Shown here: positions 19,747 through 31,462 of the stretch, in pieces | Position numbering within the stretch: the stretch's first letter is position 1 | Layout: the number at the start of each line of letters is the position of its first letter | Made by a program: the position numbers and the translations under genes | Assembly (NCBI RefSeq): GCF_024699945.1 | Contig: NZ_JAJOMY010000001.1 | Span: 496,001-560,000, forward strand | DNA length: 64,000 nt | Source of the DNA: Phenylobacterium sp. J426 | GTDB taxonomy: Bacteria > Pseudomonadota > Alphaproteobacteria > Caulobacterales > Caulobacteraceae | Direction of reading: 5' to 3' | The notes under the pieces: model-generated | Databases searched by the model: none | The model's input: the letters and a program-made list of their open reading frames with translations, nothing else | What the model was told of the DNA's origin: nothing

Positions 19747-22700
19747 TCGCCGCCCTTATCCGCGCCTCCGTCCGGGGACGGTTCTTCGTGCTGATCGCGG
19801 CCGCCGGCCTGTTGCTGGCCGGGCTCTGGGCGGTCCGCTCCACAGCGGTGGACGCGCTGCCTGACCTCTCCGACGTCCAGGTGGTGATCCGCACCAGCTA
19901 CCCGGGACAGGCGCCTCAGCTCGTCGAGAACCAGGTCACCTATCCGCTCGCCACCACCATGCTCTCGGTCCCCGGAGCCAAGACGGTGCGGGGCTACTCC
20001 TTCTTCGGCGACAGCTTCGTCTATGTGCTCTTCGAAGATGGGACCGACCTCTATTGGGCGCGGTCGCGGGTGCTGGAATACCTCAACCAGGTGCAGGGGC
20101 GGCTCCCCGCGTCCGCCAAGCCGGCGCTTGGACCCGACGCCACCGGGGTCGGCTGGATCTACGAATATGCGTTGGTCGACCGCAGCGGGCGACACGACCT
20201 CTCCCAGCTTCGCAGCCTGCAGGACTGGTTCCTCCGCTATGAGCTGAAGAGCCTGCCCGGCGTCGCCGAGGTGGCGAGCGTCGGCGGGATGGTCCGCCAG
20301 TATCAGGTGGTCCTCGACCCGACCAAGCTCGCCGCCTATGGCGTCACCCACACTGAGGTGGTGGGCGCGCTGCGCAACGCCAACCAGGAAGCCGGCGGTT
20401 CGGTGCTCGAGCTGGGCGAAGCCGAATACATGGTCCGCTCAGGCGGCTATCTGGCGAGCCTCGACGACTTCCGCGCGGTGCCGTTGCGCGCGGCGGCAGG
20501 TGGCGTGCCAGTGCGCCTGGGAGATGTCGCCACGGTACAGGTTGGCCCGGAGATGCGGCGCGGCATCGCCGAGCTGGATGGCCAAGGCGAGGTGGCCGGC
20601 GGCGTGGTGATCCTGCGTTCTGGAAAGAACGCCCGCGAGACCATCGGGGCGGTGAAGTCGAAGCTGGCCGAACTAAAGGGCAGCCTGCCGGCCGGCGTGG
20701 AGGTCGTGACGACCTACGACCGGTCGCAGCTGATCGACCGCGCCATCGCCAATCTGACGCAGAAGCTGGTCGAGGAGTTCATCGTCGTCGCGATCGTCTG
20801 CGGCCTCTTCCTGTGGCACGCGCGCTCGGCGCTGGTGGCGATCCTCACCCTGCCGCTCGGCGTGCTGGCGGCTGTCCTGGTGATGCGCGGCCAGGGCGTG
20901 AACGCCAACATCATGTCGCTGGGCGGCATCGCCATCGCCATCGGCGCCATGGTCGACGCCGCCGTGGTGATGATCGAGAACGCGCACAAGCACCTCGAGC
21001 GGTGGACTCATGAGCATCCGGGCCGGACGCTCCGCGGCGAGGCCCGTTGGAAGGTGGTGACCGAGGCGGCCGCAGAGGTCGGGCCGGCCCTGTTCTTCAG
21101 CCTGGTGATCATCACCCTGTCCTTCGTGCCTGTGTTCACACTTCAGGCGCAGGAGGGCCGGCTCTTCGCGCCGCTGGCTTTCACGAAGACCTACGCCATG
21201 GCGGCCGCCGCGATCCTGTCGGTGACCCTCGTGCCGGTGCTGATGGGCTACCTGATCCGCGGTCGCATTCCCGCCGAGCAGGACAATCCGCTCAACCGGG
21301 CGCTGACCCGGGCCTACCGGCCAGCGCTCGACTGGGTCCTGCGGCGCCCTAGGACCACGCTGTTGCTGGCGGCCTTGGCCTTCACCACGACGGCCTGGCC
21401 GCTCAGCCGCCTGGGCGGCGAGTTCCTGCCGTCGATGGACGAGGGCGACCTGCTCTACATGCCCTCAGCCCTCCCCGGGATTTCGGCCGCCAAGGCCGCC
21501 GAGCTGCTGCAACAGACGGACCGGCTGATCCTCACGGTGCCTGAGGTGAAGACTGTGTTCGGCAAGGCCGGACGGGCGGAGACCGCCACGGACCCCGCCC
21601 CGCTGGAGATGTTCGAGACCACCATCCAGTTCAAGCCACGCGACCAATGGCGGGCGGGCATGACGCCTGAGAAGCTGGTCGAAGAACTCGACCGGACCGT
21701 GAAAGTCCCCGGTCTCGCCAATGTCTGGGTGCCGCCGATCCGCAACCGGATCGACATGCTGGCGACCGGGGTGAAGAGCCCGATCGGGGTGAAGGTCTCA
21801 GGACCAAACCTCGCCGAACTCGACCGCATCGCCGGCCGCATCGAAGCGGTCGCCAAGACCGTGCCGGGGGTGAGCTCCGCCCTCGCCGAGCGCTTGACCG
21901 GCGGACGCTACGTCGATGTCGACATCGACCGCGCCGCCGCCGCGCGCTTCGGGCTCAACATCAGCGACGTGCAGGCCATCGTGTCTGGCGCAATCGGCGG
22001 CGAGACCATCGGCGAGACGGTGGAAGGCCTCGCCCGCTATCCGATCAGCGTGCGCTACCCGCGCGAGCTGCGTGACAGCCTGGAAGGCCTACGTTCGCTG
22101 CCGATCGTCACGCCGGCCGGGCAGCAGATCACGCTCGGAACCGTCGCCCGGGTGCAGATCGCCGACGGCCCGCCGATGCTGAAGACGGAGAACGGCCGCC
22201 CCTCAACCTGGGTCTATGTGGACGTGCGTGGACGCGATCTCGCCTCGGTGGTCGGCGACCTGCAGACGGCGGTCGCCCGTGACGTGAAGCTCACGCCGGG
22301 GGGTCAGCGTCGCCTACTCGGGTCAGTTCGAGTACCTGCAGCGGGCGGCCGATCGGCTGAAGATCGTCGTGCCGGCGACCTTGGCTATCATCTTCCTCTT
22401 GCTCTACCTGACCTTCGGCCGCTTGGACGAAGCGGCGCTGATCATGGCCACCCTGCCGTTCGCGCTCACCGGCGGGATCTGGGCGCTTTATCTGCTCGGC
22501 TATCACCAGTCGGTGGCGACGGGGGTGGGCTTCATCGCCCTGGCCGGCGTCTCCGCCGAATTCGGCGTGGTGATGCTGATCTACCTGAAACACGCCCTGC
22601 AGGAGCGTGGTCCCGATCCCACGCCGAGCCAGGTCGCCGAGGCGGTGCGCGAAGGGGCGCTGCTTCGGGTGCGGCCGAAGGCGATGACTGTCGCAGTTAT

Positions 22701-22896
22701 CCTGGCGGGCCTCTTCCCCATCCTGATCGGCCATGGCGCCGGTTCGGAGGTCATGGGCCGCATCGCTGCGCCCATGATCGGCGGCATGCTCACCGCCCCC
22801 TTGCTTTCCATGCTCGTCATCCCGGCAGGGTACCTCCTGCTGCGGCGTCGGCGCACGGATCCCCCAGCTTCAACCCCTAAAGGAGACTACCCATGA
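19743..22896 (+). CDS. HME-type RND efflux pump, copper/silver (CusA-like), frameshifted
   Basis: About 1,050 residues. Inner-membrane proton-driven pump. It starts at TTG 19743, overlapping the adaptor stop. N-terminus [20 protein letters not shown] and then [17 protein letters not shown] are typical of CusA. The proton-relay helix contains [20 protein letters not shown] (GAMVDA as in CusA). Periplasmic loops carry [15 protein letters not shown] and the [20 protein letters not shown] segment of the Cu(I) pathway. The G6 run at 22298-22303 breaks the frame; with five Gs it continues [20 protein letters not shown] to the C-terminal helices. The last bases overlap the cusF-like gene. Confidence 0.92.
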
Positions 22897-23288
22897 AGCG
22901 CGCTTATCTCATCGCCGGCGTCGTCAGCGCCGTTCTCGCTCTGGCCGCCTGCGGCCAAAAGACCGAGACCCAGGCGGAAGCCTCCACGGCCCCGGCCGAA
23001 CCTGCCGCGGCGCCCGCCGCCACCGACAGCATGGCGGGCATCAACATGGCTTCGGCCGAGGCCGCCAAGACCGCCAAGGGGACCGGGACCGTCACCGCCG
23101 TGGATGCGGCGAGCGGCGCCATCACCATCAACCACGGGCCGATCCCGGAGGCCAACTGGCCGGCCATGACCATGGCCTTCAAGGCTGCGCCGGCCCTGAC
23201 CCAAGGGCTCAAGGCCGGCGACAAGGTCGCCTTCGACTTGAAGCTCGAGAACGGCGGCGGCGAAGTCACCGCGATCCAGAAGCAGTAG
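22893..23288 (+). CDS. cusF: CusF-like periplasmic Cu(I)/Ag(I)-binding lipoprotein
   Basis: 131 residues. The signal ends in the lipobox LALAAC at Cys20, so it is probably a lipoprotein. An Ala/Glu-rich linker leads to the CusF fold (residues ~65-130) with [20 protein letters not shown]: the His and the WPAMTM Met/Trp residues are the known Cu(I) ligands and cation-pi Trp. AAGGAG precedes the ATG, which overlaps the pump stop (ATGA). It hands metal to the CusBA pump. Confidence 0.9.
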   Translation: MKRAYLIAGVVSAVLALAACGQKTETQAEASTAPAEPAAAPAATDSMAGINMASAEAAKTAKGTGTVTAVDAASGAITINHGPIPEANWPAMTMAFKAAPALTQGLKAGDKVAFDLKLENGGGEVTAIQKQ

Positions 23289-23402
23289 GCGCCGCGCCTG
23301 TCGGACCACGGGGGATGGCTCAAGCTCAGCGCACCTGGGGGTGAGCCATCCCATCTGCGGCTGCGATGGCCCAGCGCCTGCCTTGGTGCGCGGATTGCGC
23401 CG

Positions 23403-23967
23403 TCACACCAGGTCTCGGGCAATCTCGATCAGGGTCCAGGCATAGGCCCCCACGGTCGGTATCGCAGTCGTGGCGACCCCCGAAGGCGCGTCCACCAGCG
23501 CCTTGCGGGTAGCCGTGCAAGAAGGTCACGCGGCCGAGGCCAAAGAGGGCTACGGCGCACGCAATATAGGCGAGCGGCGCCTCGCCGGAGGTTGTGGCGA
23601 GCGCCAAATGGCCAACCACCGCAATGAAGGCCTGCTCTAGGGTGTTCTGCAGAAAGGCCGCTGGGACTGCGAGGCGCGCGCTCGGCTGGCTGTACGCGGA
23701 ACCGGCGTTGTCCTCGACGGAGGTGAACCGCACCTTCGCCACCATGCGCACGGCCAGAACGACCCACAGCGCGATCAGCAGGTCGGCTTTCAGCGCAAAC
23801 GCGAGGCGCTCGGCGAGGTCCTGCGGAAAGGCGAGGCGTCGGGGGAGCCCCACGCAGGCGAGCACCAGGGTTGATCCGCAGACGGCGAAGGCTAGGAGCG
23901 CTCCGAGTTTCACGGTGCGCTGTTCCTTTGGCAGATCAACCCTTGGCCGCGTGGGCGGCTTGGTCAT
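23403..23967 (-). CDS. MAPEG-family membrane protein, frameshifted
   Basis: About 187 residues, four hydrophobic segments. KVRFTSVEDNAGSAYSQPSA and AAFLQNTLEQAFIAVVGHLA match the MAPEG family (eicosanoid/glutathione-metabolism membrane proteins), where the QNTLEQ motif is conserved. The C5 run at 23477-23481 on the plus strand breaks the frame; removing one base gives AFGVATTAIPTVGAYAWTLI and the stop at 23403. The start overlaps the stop of the upstream methyltransferase (ATGA), so it is the third gene of the operon starting at the HMA-CDF gene. Function in metal stress is unknown; glutathione- or lipid-related chemistry is a guess. Confidence 0.75.
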
Positions 23968-26238
23968 TGCGGTGACCTCTTCGCGCGGGCCCAAAGCCGA
24001 TAGGTGTCCCCGAAGATCTCAGGGTGATCGAGCTCATGGCGATGCAAGGCGCGAAGATCACGCAAGGCGCCCGAGCGGGGGTTCTGCGCCAAGTATCGCG
24101 TCCGGTCGGCGGTATGGCCGAACTGGACGCCGAGGAACTCGAGACCCGCCACCCCGAACATCTCCCCGATCTGAGGCAGGGTGAAACGGTGCTCGTTCAC
24201 GTGGAACAGGAGGTCACGACAGTCTGAAAGGGTCCAGAAGTCAGACGCGGGGCTCATTACGGCCTCCAGCGCGGGTGGCGCACCATCGAGCATCAGGGAA
24301 CGGCGGAGCGCCCGGATGCCATCCGCGTCGTCGCGATATCCGGCGCGCGCAATGTGGGCGCGCGCTTCGATGACCGCACGTCGACCGATTTCGCTGTAGA
24401 GGCCAACGAAGAGGAGCCCAGATGAGCTCAGCAGCCCGGCAAGATCCCGCAGCCCCTGCGCCGGATCCTCCATGTGATGGAGCACGCCGAAGCTGTCGAT
24501 CAGGTCAAAACGTTCCTCCAAGGCCGCTAGGTCCAGGATGTCCGCCTGCAGGTGTTCCACGTCGGTGAGCCTGTACTCCCGAGCCTTGCGCATGGCGTAG
24601 CCGAGACTGGCGGCGCTGAGGTCCACCGCCAGGATGGAGGCCCCGCGATAGGTCGTCGCGACCCGCATGGTCTCCAGCCCGGTGCCGCAGCCGGCGATCA
24701 ACACGCGGGGGCGGGCAAGATCGGGAATGTCGCCGGCCGGCAGGTCAGGCAGGGCGTTCTGGACAGCCCTTCGGAAGGGCAGCGGCTCGCCGAGGCTGCA
24801 GCGCGTCCAGCGCGGGTAAGGGTTCTGCTCGTACTGTTGCTGGACGGCCCGCGAGACGACGTCCGTGGGAGGCTTGAGGACGGGCAGTCGGTCGCGCAGC
24901 TCGGCTTCCTGGTCCGGCTCACTGAGCTGCTCGCGAAGGAGGTCGGCGAGAAACGGCAGGGCGGCGCCCCGGAGCCGCGCAGCGAGCGGGGTTGCGGCGA
25001 GCGGACGATAGGCGGCGACGATCGCGATCTTGGTGAGATCGCCCGGCTGCTGTCCGAGGTCCTCGCGGTCGAGGGCCGTGATCAGGCTGCCGACGCGAGC
25101 CTGCTCGGCCGGCGCCCGCGAATAGGACGTACTCGTTGAGGAACGCCTGCCGGGCGAGACCGATCGCAATGCTGAGCTCCTCCTCAAGGGGTTCGGCCGC
25201 CCCCTCCGTGAGCCTCAAGAGATCGGACCGCAGCTGGACAAGCACGAATTCGATGGCCACGTCGGGCACGGGAGCGGTGGCCAGCAAGGTTTGAAATAGG
25301 TGATCCTGGATGAGCTGGGAGGCTGTCGTCGCCTCGCGCTCCAATGTCTCTGCGAGCTGACCGGGCGCCCCGGCGATACTTTCGAGGAGACGATCAATCT
25401 CTGGCTGCTGCCGCAACACTGCGATGGCGGCAGTCGCCAGATTGCGGGGGTTGACGTCCGGGCGGTCGAACAGCTGCAGCAAGATCTCTCTGAATGCCGG
25501 CGTCGGGGGCGCTAACCGAGTGTGGCGGAGTGCGCCAGCAAGGCGCCGCCAGGCCTCGGCGTCGCCGGGCGCGGCCTCCACGGCCTGGGCGAGCAACGCC
25601 AGCCCTTCCATGCCGTGACCGAGTTGCAGGCGCGCAAGGCCGAGGTTCGCCAGCAAAATCGCACGCAGGGGGTGCCCCGCCGGCGTCGCCTTTCTACCCC
25701 TATGGAAGTGTTCCGCAGCTCCCGCGGCGTCGCCGCTCTGCAGGCACAAGAGACCTAGCCCATTGAGGGCGGTCGGCAGTGCGGGCGCTCGTTTCAGTGC
25801 AGAGCGATAGCAACGCTCCGCGTCGGACCGTCGTCCGATCAGACGATAAGCGTCGCCGGCCGCAGCAAACGCCTCTGCGAAGTCTGGCTTGAGAGCTGCG
25901 GCCCGTTGGAAGAACGTCGCCGCGATCTCGTAAGCCTGCAGCCGTCGATGGGCTTCACCGAGATTGAACTGAATGAATGGGTTCTTCGGCTGCCCACTCG
26001 CCGCCTTTTCAAACCATGCGACCGCGTCGTCTGACCGCCCACGGTTCAAAGAGACCGTACCCAGGACATTCAGCGCTGAGGGATCCGAGGGCCTTGCCGC
26101 GAGAACCTTTCGAGCGTGCTTCTCTGCCTCAGGCCATCGGCCTGCGTTCACGTGCGCCACCGCCTGCTGCAGGTCGACCACCGCCTGAGGTGGCCCCGCA
26201 GGCGTCAGGCGCGGCGGCGGAGGCGGGAACCGTCTCAT
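23964..26238 (-). CDS. TPR-domain protein with C-terminal class I methyltransferase domain, frameshifted
   Basis: About 755 residues. Residues ~15-230 are tetratricopeptide repeats, e.g. HARKVLAARPSDPSALNVLG and WFEKAASGQPKNPFIQFNLG. The C-terminal half is a SAM-dependent methyltransferase: YEQNPYPRWTR, then motif I PRVLIAGCGTGLET, ILAVDLSAASL and FDLIDSFGVLHHMEDPAQGL. The frame breaks near 25115-25117; removing one base joins LNEYVLFA to APAEQARVGSLITALDRED. The substrate is unknown; related TPR-methyltransferases often act on proteins or glycolipids. It starts eight bases after the HMA-CDF stop and is ATGA-coupled to the MAPEG gene. Confidence 0.8.
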
Positions 26239-26245
26239 GCACTGA

Positions 26246-27119
26246 TCAAGCGGCGCTCAGCGACCGCGCCTCCCTCAAATCGGCCCTGGCATCGCGAATG
26301 ATCGACCACGCAGATTGGAGGAAGAGCCCCGAAATGATCACCGCTACGACGAGATCGGGCCAAGCGGTCTTGGTCCAGAACACCAGGCCTGCGGCGATCA
26401 CGACGGCGAGGTTCCCCAGGGCGTCGTTGCGGGAGAAGAGCCAGACGGCGCGAACATTGGCGTCGCCGGCGCGGTGGGGGGATCAGGATGAGCGCCGCCG
26501 CAACGTTCGCCACCAGCGCGATCATGCCGAATACGCCCATGAGCTCGGCCTCTGGCTGGTTCAGCACCAGCACGCGATAGGCCGTGTTCAGAAGCACCCC
26601 GACGCCGAGCGCCGCCAGGAACAAGCCTTGGATAAGCGCAGAGCGCGCACGCCAGACGAGCGACCAGCCGATCGCCAGCAGGCCCAGGAACGTGATGAAC
26701 CCGTCGCCCATGAAGTCGAGGGCGTCCGCCTTCAGCGCCTGCGAGCCGGCGACGAAGCCGGCGACGATCTCCACCAGGCCGTAGCCGGCATTGATCAGCA
26801 CCACGATCCAGAGCGCCCGCCGGTAGGCGGGCGTGATATGGCTGAGGTTCTTCGGGAGCTCATCGTCATCCGCCGTCGCCGAAGGCTCCGCGCGATCGAT
26901 GTGATAGCCAAGGTCGGTGACCGTGGCCTCTACGGTCGGCACAAGCTTCGCGGCATCGTCGACCTTCAACGTCATCATCGAAGACGCGATGGAGACACGC
27001 GCTTCCTGGACACCAGGCAGCTTGGCCACCGCCGACTGGATCTTTTCCGCGCAGCTGGAGCAATCCATGCCGGTCACACGGTACCGGAGGGACTCTGCGG
27101 CGGCTGTCGTGTTCGACAT
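26246..27119 (-). CDS. HMA domain-CDF cation transporter fusion, frameshifted
   Basis: About 290 residues. Residues 1-75 are a heavy-metal-associated domain with the ligand motif GMDCSSCAEKI. From ~95 on is a six-helix cation-diffusion transporter, with ALKADALDFMGDGFITFLGL as the helix-2 site and SRNDALGNLAVV as the helix-5 site. The protein ends soon after helix 6 and lacks the usual cytoplasmic CDF C-terminal domain. The G6 run at 26476-26481 breaks the frame; removing one base gives LIPHRAGDANVRAVWLFSRN and the stop at 26246. GGGAG lies upstream of the ATG. A MerR-type promoter at 27141-27171 precedes it. Confidence 0.82.
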
Positions 27120-27140
27120 GTATTTTCTCCCGATGTGGCC

Positions 27141-27171
27141 ACTCTAATTGCTCTAGCGGCTTGAGGATCAA
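27141..27171 (-). promoter_or_regulatory. MerR-type promoter/operator for the HMA-CDF operon
   Basis: On the minus strand: -35 TTGATC (27171-27166), a 19-bp spacer containing the dyad CTCAAG-CCG-CTAGAG, and -10 TAGAGT (27146-27141). A long 19-bp spacer with a central dyad is the hallmark of MerR-activated promoters. The predicted transcript begins about 15 bases before the ATG at 27119. Confidence 0.75.
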
Positions 27172-27211
27172 GCCGTTGCGGCGGCTCTCCCGAGCCTCGC
27201 GAAGCCGGCTC

Positions 27212-27242
27212 TTGATCCTCTAGTAACTTGAGCATGTATCGT
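27212..27242 (+). promoter_or_regulatory. MerR-type promoter/operator for the cytochrome c-FTR1 gene
   Basis: TTGATC (27212-27217), 19-bp spacer with the dyad CTCTAG-TAA-CTTGAG, and -10 TATCGT (27237-27242). It is divergent from the HMA-CDF promoter; the two boxes share the TTGATC and dyad sequence. Transcription would begin near 27249, about 34 bases upstream of the ATG at 27283, which helped choose that start. Confidence 0.75.
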
Positions 27243-27282
27243 GCTGTTAAGACCTATTCGCAGTCGCACTCAGGACGCTTCG

Positions 27283-29220
27283 ATGCCGGCGCTCGCACGC
27301 CTCTTCCTCGCGGTCGCCCTTCTCATGGCCGCCCAACTTCCCGCCACCGCCGTTGCCCAGGACGCGCCGCCCTCCGCGGCCGTCGCCTGGCGCCTGCTGG
27401 ACTATATTGCGGTGGATTACCCCGGCGCTGTCTCCGACGGCCGGATCGTAAGCGAGGCCGAGTATGCGGAGATGCGGGAATTCTCCGCCTCTGTGCGCAG
27501 CCGCATCGCCGCCCTGCCGGCGAGTTCCGCCAAACCGCAGCTCCTGGCAGAGGCGAACGCACTCGTCGGATCCGTGGATCATCGTGCCGAGCCTGCCGAG
27601 GTGGCGCGCCGGGCCCGAACCCTCGCGGCCGATTTGCTAAAAGCGTACCCCGTGCCGCTCGCGCCGCAGCAGGCCCCAAACCTGGTCCGGGGTGCGGCCC
27701 TTTACGCCGAGCAGTGCGCGTCCTGCCACGGCGCCGTCGGCAGGGGTGACGGCCCCAACGCCAAAGGCCTTGATCCTCCGCCGATCGCCTTCACCGACGT
27801 GGCGCGCGCCAACGAGCGGAGCCTCTTCGGTCTCTATCAGGTGATTGGCCAGGGGCTCGACGGCACGGCCATGCCCAGCTTCGCCCACCTGTCGTCCGAC
27901 GATCGCTGGGCGCTGGCGTACTATGTTGGGACCTTCGCCTATTCCCGAGAGGCCGAGCGCGCCGGCGAGCAGGCGTGGCGCGCGGGGTCGCAGCTGCACG
28001 CCGTCGTCCCCGACCTACAGGTCCTGACCCAAACGACCCCCGCAGCTCTGGCGGCCCGCGTAGGCGAGCCGCAGGCCACCCAGATCATGGCTTATCTGCG
28101 CCGCCATCCTGAGGCTGTAGCGCCGAAGTCGGGTGGCGGGCTGGACGTCGCCCGTCGCAAACTCGCGGAAAGCCTGAACGCCTACGAGGCGGGCGATCGC
28201 AAGCGGGCTGAGGAGCTCGCGCTGTCGGCGTATCTTGACGGGTTCGAGCCTGTCGAACCTCTGCTGCGCGCGCGAGACGGCGCCCTGATGGCGAAGGTCG
28301 AGGCGTCCATGGGCGAGCTCCGGGCCAGCCTTGCCCGCGGCGCGCCGTCGGCCGAAGTGGCCGCGCAGGTCCGAGGGCTGGATGGGTTGTTCGATGAAGC
28401 TGCGCGGGCGCTCGCGCCGGAGCAGGCCAGCGCCGCCTCAAGCTTCCTCGGCGCCTTCACCATTCTGCTGCGCGAGGGAGTCGAGGCGCTTCTGATTGTG
28501 ATCGCGATGATCGCCTTCCTACGGAAGGCCGAACGCCAGGACGTACTGCCCTACGTCCACGGCGGCTGGATCGCCGCCCTTCTGGCGGGGGGGCTGACCT
28601 GGGCGGCGGCGACCTACCTCATCTCCATCAGCGGAGCGAGCCGCGAACTGACCGAAGGGTTCGGGTCCTTGGTCTCCGCAGTCGTGCTGATCTCGGTGGG
28701 GGTGTGGATGCATGGGAAGGCCCAGGCGGGCGCGTGGCAGGCGTATATTCGCGACAAGCTGTCGGCAGCGCTGTCAAAGCGGTCGGCCTGGTTCCTGTTC
28801 CTGTTGGCCTTCGTCGTCGTCTACCGGGAAGTGTTCGAGACCATCCTGTTCTACGCCGCCCTCTGGAGTCAGGGGGGGCAGCTCGCGATGGTGTCCGGCG
28901 CCGGCTTGGCGGTCATCTGCCTGGCGGTGATCGCCTGGGCGCTGCTGAGCTACAGCAAGCGCCTGCCCATCGCGCAGTTCTTCTCCTACAGCTCGATCCT
29001 CATCGCCGTATTGGCCGTGGTGCTCGCTGGGAAAGGCGTGGCGGGTCTGCAGGAAGCGGGGATGCTCGATGTCCGGCCCCTGGCGGCGCTGCCCCGAATT
29101 GAGGTGCTCGGCGTGTTCCCGACCTGGGAAGGGCTCCTAGCTCAGCTGCTCACGCTGACCGTCGTGGTGGTCGGGTTCTGGGCGGCGGGCCGGCGCGCCC
29201 AGGCCGAGGCGCGGGTCTAG
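27283..29220 (+). CDS. Cytochrome c-FTR1 iron/lead permease fusion (PbrT-like)
   Basis: 645 residues. Signal peptide [20 protein letters not shown]. Residues ~145-260 are a cytochrome c domain with haem site [14 protein letters not shown] and distal Met in [10 protein letters not shown]. The C-terminal part is an FTR1 permease with both REXXE motifs ([11 protein letters not shown] and [11 protein letters not shown]) and about seven helices. In Cupriavidus metallidurans the same architecture is PbrT, a Pb2+ uptake protein of the pbr operon; elsewhere FTR1-cytochrome fusions import iron. The MerR-type promoter argues for metal-responsive expression and the PbrT reading (inference). Its end overlaps convergent nadE by four bases. 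Confidence 0.85.
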   Translation: MPALARLFLAVALLMAAQLPATAVAQDAPPSAAVAWRLLDYIAVDYPGAVSDGRIVSEAEYAEMREFSASVRSRIAALPASSAKPQLLAEANALVGSVDHRAEPAEVARRARTLAADLLKAYPVPLAPQQAPNLVRGAALYAEQCASCHGAVGRGDGPNAKGLDPPPIAFTDVARANERSLFGLYQVIGQGLDGTAMPSFAHLSSDDRWALAYYVGTFAYSREAERAGEQAWRAGSQLHAVVPDLQVLTQTTPAALAARVGEPQATQIMAYLRRHPEAVAPKSGGGLDVARRKLAESLNAYEAGDRKRAEELALSAYLDGFEPVEPLLRARDGALMAKVEASMGELRASLARGAPSAEVAAQVRGLDGLFDEAARALAPEQASAASSFLGAFTILLREGVEALLIVIAMIAFLRKAERQDVLPYVHGGWIAALLAGGLTWAAATYLISISGASRELTEGFGSLVSAVVLISVGVWMHGKAQAGAWQAYIRDKLSAALSKRSAWFLFLLAFVVVYREVFETILFYAALWSQGGQLAMVSGAGLAVICLAVIAWALLSYSKRLPIAQFFSYSSILIAVLAVVLAGKGVAGLQEAGMLDVRPLAALPRIEVLGVFPTWEGLLAQLLTLTVVVVGFWAAGRRAQAEARV

Positions 29221-31262
29221 GGCACATTCGCCTGGAGTTCATCGAGCCAGATACGGGCGGAGCCGTCCGACGGGGCGCGCCAGTCGCCGCGCGGGGAGAG
29301 GTTGCCGCCCGAGATCACCTTGGGGCCGTTCGGCATCGCTGAGCGCTTAAACTGGCTGATCTCGAAGAAGCGGAACAGGAACACGCCTAGCCAGTGCTTT
29401 ATGGCCGCCAAGTCGTAAGCGTTGCGCGCCTCGACGGTGAAATGCGCCGGCCAATGCCCAGCATCGCGGTCCTTCCAGGCGTGCCAAGCGAGGAAGGCGA
29501 CTTTCGAAGGCCGCAGGCCGTAGCGGGTAATGTAGTAGAGGTTGAAGTCCTGCAGCTCGTAGGGCCCGACCTTGGCCTGGGTGCTCTGGATCGCCCCCGA
29601 GGCGTCCGCCGGCACCAACTCCGGCGAGATCTCCGTGCTCAGCACCGAAAGCAGCGTCTGGGAGGCGTCGGCGTCGAACTGGCCCGTGGTCGCGACCCAG
29701 CGGATCAGGTGCTGGATCAGCGTCTTCGCCACCGAGCCATTGACGTTGTAGTGGCTCATCTGGTCACCCACGCCGTAGGTGCACCAGCCGAGCGCCAGCT
29801 CCGACAGGTCGCCCGTCCCGAGCACGAAGCCGCCGCGCTGGTTGGCGAGCCGGAACAGGTAATCCGTCCGCAGCCCAGCCTGAACGTTTTCAAAGGTCAC
29901 GTCGTACACCGGTTCCCCCGCGGCGAAGGGGTGACCGAGGTCGGTGAGAAGCTGGCGTGCGGCCGGCTTGATGTCGATCTCTTCCCCGGCGACGCCGAGC
30001 GCCCGCATCAGTCGCCAGGCGTTCGACTTCGTGCCCTCGCTGGTTGCGAAGCCCGGCATGGTAAAGCCGAGAATGTCGGAGCGGGGCTTGCCGAGCGCGT
30101 CGAAGGCCTTGGCCGCGACAATGAGAGCGTGGGTGGAGTCCAGGCCGCCGGACACGCCGACCACAATGTGCCTGGACTTGGTGGCGTCGAGGCGTTTGGC
30201 GAGTCCCTGGACCTGGATGTTGAAGGCCTCGTAGCAATCCTTGTCGAGGCGCGTGAGGTCGTCCGGTACAAACGGGAACCGGTCAATCGCGCGTAGCAGA
30301 CCGACGTCCTGGAAACTAGGCTTGTGGTGGAATTCCACCCGGCGGAAGCAGGTCTCAGGACGCCCTGACGCCACGGCGGCGTTGTTGAAAGTAGGTGTGC
30401 GCATGCGCTCAAGGCGCAGGCGTTCCACGTCGACGTCGGCCACGGCCATCTGCGCCTTGGCGGGGAAGCGATCCGTCTGGGCGAGCAGCACGCCAAGCTC
30501 GTGGATGGTCGCCTGACCGTCCCAGGCGAGGTCCGTTGTGCTCTCGCCCGGTCCGGCCGCCGAATAGAGATAGGCCGCCTGGCAGCGCAGCGACTGGGAC
30601 GCACAAAGCAATGCTCGGTCGTCGGCTTTGCCGACCACGATGTTGGAGGCGGACAGATTGCAGAGGATCAGCGCGCCCGCGAGCGCGGCCTGGGTGGACG
30701 GCGGCGTCGCGGCCCAGAAGTCCTCACACATCTCCATGTGGAAGACGAAGTCCGGCAGATCGGCCGCCGTGAAGAGAAGGTCCGTCCCGAATGGAACGGA
30801 TTGGCCGGCGATCTGCGTGTGCAGCCCGACAACGCCTGCGCCGGGAGCAAACCAACGGTTTTCGTAATACTCCCTATAGTTCGGCAGGAAGCTCTTCGGC
30901 ACGACGCCCAAGATCCGCCCGCGAGAAATTGCGATCGCGCAGTTATAGAGCCGGCCATTGTGGGCGACCGGGGCGCCGACGATCAGCACTGGGGAGAGCG
31001 CGGTGCTCGCCTCGACCAAACGTGCGAGCTCAAGTTCCACGCGGCGCACCAGGGTGTCCTGCAGCAACAGATCGTCGATGGCGTAGGCCGACAGTCCCAG
31101 CTCCGGAAAGAGCATGAGATCGACGCCCCGACCGTGGCCGTCCTTCGCGAGACCTAGCGTCTCGGCCGCGTTGAAGCCCGGGTCGCCGACCGCTACGCGC
31201 GGCGTGCAGACGGCCACACGCACCAAGCCTTGCGTGTGAATGGCATAGAATTTCGAGGTCAC
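29217..31262 (-). CDS. nadE: Glutamine-dependent NAD+ synthetase
   Basis: 681 residues, usual for the two-domain enzyme. The N-terminal nitrilase-type amidase has the Glu-Lys-Cys triad in [27 protein letters not shown] and [10 protein letters not shown]. The C-terminal synthetase has the ATP P-loop [20 protein letters not shown] and [16 protein letters not shown]. It amidates nicotinate adenine dinucleotide to NAD+ with ammonia from glutamine. GTG start at 31262. It lies inside the metal block between the FTR1 and hydroxylase genes, so it may be a second, island-borne copy (inference). Confidence 0.93.
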   Translation of the reverse strand: MTSKFYAIHTQGLVRVAVCTPRVAVGDPGFNAAETLGLAKDGHGRGVDLMLFPELGLSAYAIDDLLLQDTLVRRVELELARLVEASTALSPVLIVGAPVAHNGRLYNCAIAISRGRILGVVPKSFLPNYREYYENRWFAPGAGVVGLHTQIAGQSVPFGTDLLFTAADLPDFVFHMEMCEDFWAATPPSTQAALAGALILCNLSASNIVVGKADDRALLCASQSLRCQAAYLYSAAGPGESTTDLAWDGQATIHELGVLLAQTDRFPAKAQMAVADVDVERLRLERMRTPTFNNAAVASGRPETCFRRVEFHHKPSFQDVGLLRAIDRFPFVPDDLTRLDKDCYEAFNIQVQGLAKRLDATKSRHIVVGVSGGLDSTHALIVAAKAFDALGKPRSDILGFTMPGFATSEGTKSNAWRLMRALGVAGEEIDIKPAARQLLTDLGHPFAAGEPVYDVTFENVQAGLRTDYLFRLANQRGGFVLGTGDLSELALGWCTYGVGDQMSHYNVNGSVAKTLIQHLIRWVATTGQFDADASQTLLSVLSTEISPELVPADASGAIQSTQAKVGPYELQDFNLYYITRYGLRPSKVAFLAWHAWKDRDAGHWPAHFTVEARNAYDLAAIKHWLGVFLFRFFEISQFKRSAMPNGPKVISGGNLSPRGDWRAPSDGSARIWLDELQANVP

Positions 31263-31462
31263 GGGTACTCACCTCCGCTGTCACCGGTGAGCTAAGCCGG
31301 GAGAGGCCTGAGCGGTTGCGGCGTAGCTGCCCATTGGGACATCGCCCCCGACCCTGGGCTTGAACGGAGCGGCTGCTGGGAGCGGCCGAGCGCCAGCCGC
31401 CAGGTTCAAGCTCAGGCTCGCAAGATCACTTAGCTTTGCGGAGGGAATGCGAGGGATCTGTG

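Noticed and set aside
18590..22303. Programmed frameshifting in cusB and cusA
   Set aside because: No slippery heptamer with a downstream structure is evident, and the same kind of break occurs in about twenty unrelated genes, so sequence error is simpler.
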